A stretch of 64,000 bases of DNA from Dromaius novaehollandiae (Eukaryota; Chordata; Aves; Casuariiformes; Dromaiidae): NCBI RefSeq assembly GCF_036370855.1, contig NC_088099.1, positions 26,503,501 to 26,567,500 on the forward strand, in the 5' to 3' direction. Position 1 is the first letter of the stretch. Every line of letters begins with the position of its first letter. The translations under genes were made by a program, and so were the position numbers. Shown in pieces: positions 38,916-48,520 of the stretch. The notes under the pieces were generated by a model, which worked only from the letters and a program-made list of their open reading frames with translations, did no database searches and was not told where the DNA came from.

Positions 38916-39389
38916 CTGTTAAGAAAAAGGATGAAACATTTTTTTCATAAATGGTCTGACTAGCTCTGTAGACTTTCGGTGGAAATATTTACAATGAAAC
39001 ACAACAGCAATTAGTTATGTAAAGAAAATATATCAATCAGCTCATAGTTTACTATGACATTGCTACTTTCATGCTTATCAGCCCTTTTAAGTCTTCCTTG
39101 ACTACAGGGCTTCTGCTATATCAACACAGCAGTCCAGTCTCATCTTTGAAGAAACCTAAGTGAAGTCAAATATGGAGGAGGGTAGTTCAGCGTTCATTCT
39201 CTATGTATTAATGACAATGTAGAGAAAGGATGAAGTTTACTTACGACAGGCAAAAAGGAATAAAACAGGGAATGTAAGGAAAAACCCAGACTAAACTGTG
39301 GAAAAATATTCTAAGTTTGAACTGGTTGCAGAAGGCAACAAATGCTGCGAAGTGCCCTGTGTCTTCGTGGCAAATGAAAAGAAGTATAC

Positions 39390-39477
39390 TTGAGTGCAAG
39401 ATGGCACAAAGAATGCCAAAGGCTGCTAGTACTGAGATCAGAACCAGGAGCATTCCAGTCACTACCATGAAGTCCCA
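39390..39477 (-). pseudogene. Copy B exon: WDF motif and helix, frame slip at donor
   Basis: Reads WDFMVVTGMLLVLISVLAAF, then GILCAILHS. WDF corresponds to the family (Y/W/F)-D-F-T motif. The copy A counterpart is 87 nt and ends in phase 0. Here the only suitable donor (A|gtatac) gives 88 nt, so the join to 38915 is out of frame and soon meets TAG. Confidence 0.8.
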
Positions 39478-40790
39478 CTGGAGATGGGATAAAAATGAAA
39501 CTCAGCTCAGTTTATGGCCTACCACAGCAGAGCCTTAGACCGAGACAAAAAGGTCACAGAATCATGCTTTGAGCCTGCCACCTTCCAGAAGTCCAGAAAG
39601 GTTTCCACAATGTCTCAGAAACAGGGACTCCTCATGCTTTATATAAAAGTAGAGCCATAGAAGCACTTGAGCACTACTTTAACCTTTCGAGCCCCACTAC
39701 ATTCTAAATCCTCTTCTCAATCATCTATACTTTTGCTAGGAGACACGTATCGACAAATGGGTCCCTGGTGCCAGCAAATTCCTCAGCCAGTGGCCTTTTC
39801 TGAAACCCAGTAGGCATCATTCCTCCAGCACACTTTCTGACAGAGCTAATGCAGCAACCAGCATGCTGTAGCATGACCACAGTGTACATGCACATGTGCC
39901 TCCAACTGCCTGCTGATTAAGACACTCCTCTAGAGGTCAGGTGCTTCCTGCTTAGGACCCTGTGGTGCTCAGTTTGAAAGTCTTTGACTAAGGGTCTTGA
40001 AGCCAAATTTTCCACACCCCTAGAGCATGTTCCCTGATCACAGGCCTATTTTGCTTTCTAATAAGAGTTTCTCCTTCTGTTCCTCTTGTATAAATAGATA
40101 CACAGAGGCTCAAGCTAGAGATAATATGCAGTTACATCCGACAGTTTTGGACATTCACATAGGTTAGGTGACAGACCACCCAAAGACTGTGTGCTGCAAC
40201 CTTTGATTTAGTTTTTGGAATTGGCATTCACATCTTCTATCCTCTGAAGGGCTTTCCTGGGGCAATTCCAAAGGCAGGGTGCAAAAAAAGCAGCTCTAGA
40301 CAGTGTAACATAGTGCAGAAAAAAAAGGCAGCTGAGGATGCATCAGAAGTGTGTGTCAGCAGGGGATGCCTACCCCAGAAGAAAATTATATCAAAAAAAT
40401 ATATTCACTGATAACCCCAAATAACCTTTTAAGTGCAGCTGACTGAAAAGGACAGATTTTTTGCCACATTCTTGAAATCTAAGTAAGTGTAAAGAAGCCA
40501 TTAAAAATGGCAATGGTAAATAACTGAAGTTGCTCTTCATGTAATATGAAATCTTACCAAACTGGCAGACCTTCTTTATATTTTTTTATCAATTAAATAA
40601 TTTTTTGTTAATTGAAGTAAAAAATTAGGTAATTAACAAGGTAATTTACATGCACAGTGGGAATGTGCATGTTGTGCCATTAGGAATCAGTGCTGTCATG
40701 TTAGCTGATAATGGAGACATGAGAACATTATTTAACAAAAAACATAAAGAAAATGAACTTCCTTAGTCACAGTTCAACAGTAGTACCTAC

Positions 40791-40878
40791 TTTTATCACT
40801 AGTACAAAGACGGACAATCCCAAAGTCACAAATGAAGTTGCACATAAGGACCACATCACTGCATCAACATCATAGAGG
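40791..40878 (-). pseudogene. Copy B exon: YDVDAV helix
   Basis: Reads LYDVDAVMWSLCATSFVTLG, then LSVFVLVIK. It is 88 nt, identical in length and phase to the copy A exon. It matches the lifeguard helix after the (Y/F)-D-T/V motif and ends where others have QTK. Acceptor tttttag, donor gtaggt. Confidence 0.85.
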
Positions 40879-41620
40879 CTAAAAATTAAGTATAAACCTT
40901 ACTTTTAGTGACATGCAGTTTAACTGGCACCACTAATTCAAATTCTGTTCAAAGACTTATGCTAAAACTGCTCCAAGCATTAGCCCCTCAAGAACCGTCT
41001 AAAATGAAGCAGAAACAGTAAGCTGTAAAGACAACCTGTTAACCAGAAAGCCTGTACTACAGGATTCCCATTTGCAAGCAGATAAAACAGTGATAAACTT
41101 GTCAACTGTTATTAAAAAAAAAGTTCTGAGAGCCTGAACTGATAAAATATGACAAGTGCAGAAATACTAGCTTTTGTGAAAAGGCATATTTTTGCTCTTA
41201 CTGTGTCATACAAGCATTTTAGAGTAGATAATAGTTCTAAAAACAGATTTAGCATGCATTGAAAGATCAAAGTGGCTTTGATCCTGGTATGTTATTTCTG
41301 CCATGACTTGACCTAGCCATGTCCCACAGGTCCAAAAAATTAACACCTCAGAAAATCTGGAGTTAGTTCTTGGCTCTGTCATGAACTTGACTAAGTAAAT
41401 AAGAAGTTGCAAAGACTTATGCATGTTATTCATGCAAGTAATACATCCTGTAATACATTTCAAGAATACCATCATTTCAAAGCAAATTTTAGCTACAGAA
41501 ATCAAGAGAATAAAATGTGGTCCTCTCACAAGAGAGAAAGTAAGTACAGAACCTTAGTACAGGACCATGTGGAAATGCAAAGGGCACCAGTTAGTCAGGT
41601 TCATATCAGACTACAAGCAC

Positions 41621-41673
41621 TTGCAGTGAATATATTTCCAGAGAAGCACTCCAGGTACATCCTCTGCAGCTGA
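41621..41673 (-). pseudogene. Copy B tentative exon (TLAE-like segment)
   Basis: The frame reads SAAEDVPGVLLWKYIHC with acceptor tttcacag and a weak donor gtgctt. The phase fits both neighbours and the first residues resemble the lifeguard TLAE segment. At 53 nt it is longer than the 38-nt copy A counterpart and the donor is poor, so this is only a candidate. Confidence 0.25.
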
Positions 41674-42134
41674 CTGTGAAACAGTGATGCACAGAAAATT
41701 AGAATAAAGGCTTCTTAACACATGCCCCATCAGAGTGTAGGTTAGCAGTAGGAAACTAACTGGAACCAATGCAGTTAAATCCACTGCAAAACAATTTATC
41801 TATTTAAGTAGGAGATGCACAGAGTGTGTATGGATATACACTACTTCTAACAAATAATTGACACACTCCTCAAAAGTTCCTAAGAAGAAATGATTCTGCA
41901 CTGACAGCTAGTGTCACCAACACTCCCACTCCCCAAGTGGAGCCAACATGTTTTCGGCAGCTCTTTGTTCTGTCTATTTACATTTGAAGTCCCTCAGAGC
42001 AGGGACGGGCTCAGATGACTCCGAAGAGCTTGGTCAAGAGGGCCCAACTATTTTGATGCAAAAATTAAACAAAAATTAAGTGAAAATGACAAATAAGGGA
42101 ACAAAGACATTGCTCATTTCAACAAAATACTTAC

Positions 42135-42225
42135 AAATAATGCCAGTAAAATGAAATTAAATGGAACTTTTTGGCAGGTGTTGCCACAGCAGGCAAGCAC
42201 GATGGCCAGAATAAAGATGGCTGGG
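42135..42225 (-). pseudogene. Copy B exon: helix 2 and VPFNFILL
   Basis: Reads PAIFILAIVLACCGNTCQKV, then PFNFILLALF. LACC and P-x-N-x-ILL are family hallmarks. Acceptor ccttttag, donor gtaagt. It is 18 nt longer than the matching copy A exon, which has lost these hallmarks. Confidence 0.85.
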
Positions 42226-42402
42226 CTAAAAGGAAGACCTTTTATTAGATACTTTCAATGAAACAGTTGCTATTATATAATATAAAGTGATACATCCAGT
42301 CATAATTTCATGTTCAATATGTACCGTAAGGTAAAGATTCAACCTCTGTTTTATTCAGTATATGACATATCTCTTCCTAGTAGCCAGATAGCATATACTC
42401 AC

Positions 42403-42456
42403 ATAAGAGAGTATGAAAACCAAGGATTCATGCTTATCCATCGTCTAAGTGTGAAC
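42403..42456 (-). pseudogene. Copy B exon: NPW loop
   Basis: A 54-nt exon reading FTLRRWISMNPWFSYSL, exactly the length of its copy A counterpart. Other lifeguards have a similar VxxxVxxNPWxYY segment here. Acceptor ttcctag, donor gtgagt. Confidence 0.8.
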
Positions 42457-45300
42457 CTAGGAAGAGACAAAAAGCACAGAAATTTTCAGTTCATACTATC
42501 CAGAAATAGATTATTTAAAATTATTTGGGCATGCTTTCCTTCCAGGCCTTTGTTGAAATATTATTTGCAGTTGGTATATTTACATTCCCACATAAGACTA
42601 TGCTTACAAGCTGATTGCCATAAACTCCTGCTACTGACAGGACCACACTGGCCCTCTCCCTTAGCAGCTCTTCCCACTGTTTATTTCTGTCACCTTCTCT
42701 TCTGCTGCAACTAGCGCTCCCGCAAGCATGCAGGGCACCAGAACAGGGAACTGATGTACTGAACTATAAATCTCCCCACAAAAAAGACTCAACACACAAG
42801 AAAGCCAGCAGCAGCATAAGACAAGGGAGGAAGAGGACAGGCAAGCAGAGTGAGAGGGCACAGAAAAAGTCTGGTCATTTCAGCAACAGTGCAGATGACG
42901 TCTGAGGGCACCATGTCACCACAGAAACAGAGAGGGTATATTTGCAAAATTAGAAAAAAGCCAAGTTAGCACATTAACTACAGAAAGTCTTGCTCCCCTG
43001 ACCTTCGAGCACCCCTGCATTAGCTTGCTAAAGAGAGAACTCTCTTTTCTTAATTCTGTCAGAGCAAAATGGGTGAATAGTGATTGCTCTAAATTTCATA
43101 TTATAGGCAGAGCTAATACTGTAATCCATTAATTTTGCAAACTTTTCCTGTTACAAGATACATATTCCTGTGCTTCGTAATTTTGTTTGGCAAAGTGATC
43201 AGAGTGAAGTTTTATGTACCAACTGGCTTTACCTCCTGCTGAAAAATTCAGCCAACCACTTTTATGAAAGCTGTTATGAGAAGGTTTTGCCCACAAACTG
43301 TATTTTAGCAGATTTACCTTTGAGAAGCTCTAACATCCCCAAATTTTGGAGTAGGCCAGTGGAATTTAGGCTGCCCTTGTTTAAAAAAAAATATCCTTTT
43401 TGCTATCCTCTGAAAAAAACTATTTGAAATTGGCCATGCTTTTAGGCTTTAGAAAGGAGACAACAACCAGTTCGCATACAGATGGTAAAAACACATTGGA
43501 GCTGAACAGCCTAAATTCACAGAACCTGTATTACAGGCTCCTCAGAGCTCACATATGTGATAGGACTGTGCGTGCCCCTTTTAACACAGGGCTATGAAAG
43601 AAAACCAAGCGTTTAATGCCAATCGGGGATTGGGCCACCGACACGTAGGAACAGAGACTACAGTCTCTTCTGTGGTCTCGGTAATTTCCTACCCATAGAA
43701 GAAAGCACCTTGATTTCATTGCACAGATGACGACAATTACAGAAAGGGAAGAAATGAAGAATTTCTATCTGAACCGAGCAAAACAGACACAATGCTGAGA
43801 TGAATGAGAAACTGTGATTGGACTAGGCTGGGCACAGAAACTGGACCAAGAGCCTTGCAGGCATGAGACTGGGTCAGATTATGGCTGGGAGGTAGTTGGC
43901 TGAGGCGGAAATATGAATGCTTGGTGGCAACTGGGAAGTGGCGTAAACTGGGACTTAAAACTAATGCAGCAGGGAATGGGGCAAACGAAGGGAAAATCGA
44001 TACCTGGAGGCCCAGCAGGACAGAACTGAACGAGGTGGAATGTAAGGCGCCGCGTAATTCAGAGCAGGGCCTGGAAAGAGACAGACGGATCAGCGTGACA
44101 GCTGTGATGTGGGAACTGGTTGCCAATGAGAAGACAAGGTCCACAGTCCACAGAGGAACAAACTGGATCAAGAACTGTAATGAGACAGACCTTGATAATG
44201 GAATTAAGCCAGGAGCTGGGTAGGGAAGAGAGACGACTGAAAGAGCCTGTTCTCACAACCCCTCAGAGCCTGGAAAGGGATCTGTAAATTCTGACTCTGC
44301 TCAGCCTCTGCGGCCCTGTGGCAAAGCACCCAGGACAGCCCCGGCAGGCCGTCCAGGGCCACATGTCTCTGCGGTGGGCCCACGGGTTCCAGTGCTTGTT
44401 TTTTCAATTTAGTTTTTTATTTAACATAGAAATTATTCACATGTGTGTTAACTACATTAAAGGAACATGAGGTTGCGAAGTCAAATGCTAGAATTAGATG
44501 TACGCATTAAGACTCACCCCTAGATTACAAATTTACATACTATTTTTTCCACGTATGTGCACTTTTTAATGATCTGTAGATGGCAAAGTATTAGTATCCT
44601 TCCTGTTCACAGGTAGCTGAAGACTTTATTTACTTACTGCATATTATTCAAGTTTGGCAGTGAAGACCAGAGTATTAATTTCTTCACCAGCTCTCCTGAT
44701 CTGCTCAAGCAGAGAGATGAACTTAAAGTTTCCACTGACTTTCAGTTACCTAATCTGACAAGACTACAACCTAATCTTTCATAGTTCCTAGGATTACATA
44801 GTGCTCCACATGTTCAGAGCACAGTTCCCCCTGATTTTGAAAACAGGTTTACGTGCTCATCAGAAATGCAAGGCAATGCCCACTGGTTCAGAAATGGCAC
44901 CTCAAAGCAAGGCCAAAGCAGTGGATGATTTTGGTATAACTGACTTTCTCAGTATCACCCGAGGAGCTCCATGCCAAAGGCAGGTACAGGATACAAACAT
45001 TCAGGGCAAGTTCAACTACTTCAACCATGAGACGGTCTTTTGCTTCTCTGAGATGCCCTAACTCATGCATTACACATGCCAGGAGCAAAGAATAATTTTC
45101 TTCACACAGTTCTAGTTCATTTCTTAATTTGGTTGTGAAGAGCACTCAGGAATGGTGTGGGAGAAAACAAACGACTGTTTGTTCCATGGCAGAACTTAAC
45201 AAACTAATGTTATAGGATGGCTAAGAGCAATGATGTTTTTGAACTGCATCATAAAAATTGTTACTGATGAATACACAAAGGAAAAAACACACCAACATAC

Positions 45301-45379
45301 CAGTAAATGAACAGGCTGACTATACCAACAGTAACCCCCAGCTGAACTGCCAGGATGAGATACACATTACTGATGAAAT
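45301..45379 (-). pseudogene. Copy B exon: helix 1, acceptor site lost
   Basis: Reads FISNVYLILAVQLGVTVGIV, then SLFIYW, aligning with the family motif FIRKVYxILxxQLxVTxGIV. The join expected from copy A would start the exon at 45379 with AT TTC; the two bases before it are AT instead of AG. The nearest AG (before 45372) would shift the frame. Donor gtatgt. Confidence 0.75.
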
Positions 45380-46033
45380 ATAAAAACCATGCACGCATTG
45401 TTTCAAATTAGATACCAAAAAACCCAATAATTATCTTTTTTTCCCCTCAATTATATCACATAACTTTAAAATGACGGGATGGAACAATTCTAGTTATACT
45501 ATTAGGTACTGTAAATAGCTACAGAAGTGGAGCTAGGCAGACAGATACATGTTTTGCAATACGTTACAACATCTGGTATTCAGAGCACAACTAAGATGTG
45601 GGCAGTCCTAAACAGGAAGGATACCTTATTCTTAGATTTCTTTATAACATGCAGTGTGTTAGTAAAGTAAATGATTTGCATCGTCTTGTAAGACAGAAAC
45701 TGATAGAAGTACCTTCTGTAACTATGAAAACAGTGAACAGAATAGATGAAACGGGAAACAAAAAAGATGATCATACAACTTCTTATGAAGTTACCTTGTA
45801 CAAATTAATACACCACACCATACCGTTTATTAGGTTCCCGTCTCATTCCTTAAGATGTGTAGAATACACTCTAGGAACCGCAGCACATTTTAACTGTCTA
45901 TCACTACTGCTGGAAACACAGAAAGCCTGCGTCTACAAAGTGCTTTTTAAAGTTAGTGCCCTTTGAATCATTTCTCCCCAGATTTTCCCTCGCAATTTTT
46001 ACAGTTCAGGGTAAGAATTCCCTTTCCTCTTAC

Positions 46034-46210
46034 CTCTGTGGATGGTCTGTTCAGAGAACTGGCTGGTGAACTTTGCATTGCTGCATTCAGTAGGCTTTTC
46101 ATGGCTTTTTGCTGCAGCAGCATTAAGTTCTGGAGAACCACCTGGCAGCAGCTGGCGGGCCGATGGAGGTGACCCAGAATTATGCTCATTCAGAACAAAA
46201 GATGAAGCAC
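46034..46210 (-). pseudogene. Copy B exon: N-terminal cytosolic segment
   Basis: Minus-strand frame reads ASSFVLNEHNSGSPPSARQL, then GGSPELNAAAAKSHEKPTEC and NAKFTSQFSEQTIHR. FSEQTIHR sits where other lifeguards have F-D-D-K-x-V-R-R, just ahead of helix 1. Acceptor ccaagcag, donor G|gtaaga. Confidence 0.65.
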
Positions 46211-47780
46211 CTGCTTGGAAACAGCCTCTTCTCTAATGCTTGACTGGAGGGTACTTCCTATCAGACACAGATTCCTCCAGCCCTTCACCTCATGGATATT
46301 TAAACAATCCATGATGTTCTGCGCCTTGGTGGTTAGAGCACATTGTTGGCTCTATAGTGAAAGGCAACTATACATCTGGTAGAGGTGTGGCCAGGGGCCT
46401 GAACAACCAGATTAGAAATGCCACTTCTTTGTCTGCTGTTCAGTGCCAAGTCTGATGTGGGTAGGAGCAGCCACTAGGCTGGATGGTACAGTTAGCACCG
46501 TGCCTGTTTCTTGTGCTCTGACAGTGCCGAGAGAGGTGCCAAACTGCTCAACAGTATCAAGACTGAGACACTACCAGATGTGCCCTGAGCAGCTCTTAAA
46601 CCCTTTATGATGTTTACTGCTGGATGCAGAGATGAAATGCTTCCCCAGTTAGAAGCAGACCGCGTGGAGGTTCAAGGGTATCGCTCTGGGACGTGACTAG
46701 ATCCACAAAAGGACCTGGATATCTGTCTCACCAGATGCTTCCTCTGCGGACACCATTGAGAGACAGCCACTGAAAGGATTTTTTCACACAGGCAACAGGC
46801 CAGCTGCCACTCATCACTTGGCTGAAATATAAGTGCATGAATTTGAATGATGAATATGGCACAAAGTAACCATGAAACATTAAAGTAAGAAAAAGGAGAA
46901 AACAATGAGATATGCCTCAGAAAAGAGCTTCCACATTCATTGGAAGAAAGCAGATTTACTTCCCAGCTGTAGCTGAGCTTAAACCGTGCAAAATTCCTCA
47001 GCTAAACAAGGCATTTCTGAATTATGGACTGCAGTCCAGCAATCGCCTTTTGACCCACCTCAGCTTCAAAGGAGTCCAGTTCTTCTGAGGAGAATCAGTT
47101 AACTGAAGAGGATTATCGAAATACTGTCAAATCTGGGGACCTAGAGAGGGGCACACAAAGAGCAGAACAAACAGCCAAAGTCCTGAGACTCCCCCCAACC
47201 ATCAGATATTCAGCAACTCTCAGAACATTTCAGCAACTGCCTACATACAGAGTTAAATATGAAATAATAATAATAATAAAATGCTAACTTTGTTGGGTGT
47301 AACTAAAGTAAAAGGCAGGCAGTTTTCAGTTTTGACAGAATACCCTAACGCCTGCTCTTTCCATCGCCTTTCAAGGCTGGGAGTAATGAAACACGACTGG
47401 CAGTAAACCCTGAGCTTCCACTGTGGTAGCTCCAACGGCCTTTCACAAGGCCATTAGTGTAATCATACTAACTGCGCTGTAATCTGAAGGTGTCATTTTA
47501 CTTAAATGACAGACATTAATGAAACTGCACTGTGATTTGTCAAGAAATACTGAATTAAAACTCTTTTCTGCCAACATTACATAAATATGGTTGGCTGAAC
47601 CCCGTTGAAAGAGCTTAAATTAACACATCAAACCAGCAAGTTTCTTAGACCCTGACCCTTTTTTTTCTAATCATTGTTTAATTTAACCGTTATGAAAGAA
47701 GGCAGTGATGAGCTGTTCTCCATGTCTGCTGAGGACAGAAGAAAATCAGCCCAGTTTGCACCGGAGAAGGTTTAAAAGCA
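46211..47780. other. Unassigned stretch between copy B and the CpG island
   Basis: I could not find further 5' exons of copy B with confidence. A (TAA)n run lies at 47264-47279. A tRNA-like phrase, ggtggttagagcac, near 46330 may be a SINE relic but is too short to call. Confidence 0.4.
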
Positions 47781-48328
47781 AAAAGCGCGCGAGCACGAAG
47801 GATGAAGGGTCAGTGTGCGACGCGCGTGGCCAGCTGCGCGGACACTCGGTTCTCAACCTCAGCCCGGAGATGCAGCCGCAGGGGTGGCCTAGGCCCACGA
47901 CAGCGGCACCCGGGCACAAGCCGCAGCGGCAGCTCCCCAGCATCGGAAAGGCGGCTGCAAGGCCGCCTCGACCTCACGGCGAGCGGGCAGGGGGGGCGGC
48001 AGCCGCGCGGCCCCGGGCGATGCCGCCGCCACCCGCCAGGGAGCGGGTAACGGCGCCAACGGCCGCCGCCGCCTCCCGCCCGCCGCTCCGCTGAGGCGAG
48101 GCGGGCCGCGGCCGCCCCCCGGCGGCGGGCGGGGGCCGGCGCCCGGCGCCCGGCGGCCCCGCAGCCAGCAGAGGGCAGAGCCCCGCCGGCCCGCTCCTCC
48201 CGCCGCCGCCGCCGCCGCCGCGACATCCGCCGCCGGCGGGAAGGGGCCGGAGCCGGGGCCGGTGGCGGCGCCGCGTTCCCCCGTGCGGCGGCTGCGAGGG
48301 GCTGCGGGCCCCGCCGCCGGCGCGGAGG

Positions 48329-48520
48329 ATGCCGCTGGGGCTGAAGCCCACCTGCAGCGTGTGCCGCAGCACGTCCTCCTCCATGTGGAAGAAGGGCGGC
48401 CAGGGCGAGATCCTCTGCAACAACTGCACGGCCCGGTCCGCGCCGCCCGGGCCCGGCGCCTTCGCCACCACCTCTGCCGCCGCCCAGCACAGCAACGGCG
48501 GCGGCGGCGGCGGCAAGCAG
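48329..48520 (+). CDS. GATAD1: GATAD1 exon 1: GATA-type zinc finger
   Basis: 64 codons encoding MPLGLKPTCSVCRSTSSSMW, then KKGGQGEILCNNC and a Gly/Ala/Ser-rich linker. The donor is AAGCAG|gtgagg. The linker contains a GGC repeat (six Gly in a row). Confidence 0.97.

Larger units (their letters stand above)
38868..46210 (-). pseudogene. Lifeguard (TMBIM)-family gene, copy B; probably decaying (TMBIM7-like)
   Basis: Minus-strand exons encode the helices of a BAX-inhibitor-1/lifeguard protein, a family of multi-pass endomembrane proteins that affect ER calcium and cell death. Order: 46034-46210 (N-terminal Pro/Ser-rich part), 45301-45379 (helix 1), 42403-42456 (loop NPWFSYSL), 42135-42225 (helix 2), 40791-40878 (YDVDAVMW, next helix), 39390-39477 (WDF motif plus helix), 38868-38915 (IVYA motif). 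Family signatures are strong: SNVYLILAVQL, LACC, VPFNFILL, WDF. Lesions: the helix-1 exon has AT where the acceptor AG is expected, and the 39.4-kb exon is one base longer than its counterpart, which breaks frame into the next exon. The exon after VPFNFILLALF and the C-terminal exon were not found with confidence. Human TMBIM7P lies in the same band (memory). It could still be a working gene if the sequence has errors. Confidence 0.72.

Noticed and set aside
43737..44171. 144-codon minus-strand open frame
   Set aside because: Ser/Leu-rich without recognisable motif; no splice context linking it to copy B. Also mirrored by a + strand frame.
46321..46345. tRNA-like phrase ggtggttagagcac
   Set aside because: Resembles an A-box of a tRNA or MIR head, but no B-box, cloverleaf or SINE body follows.
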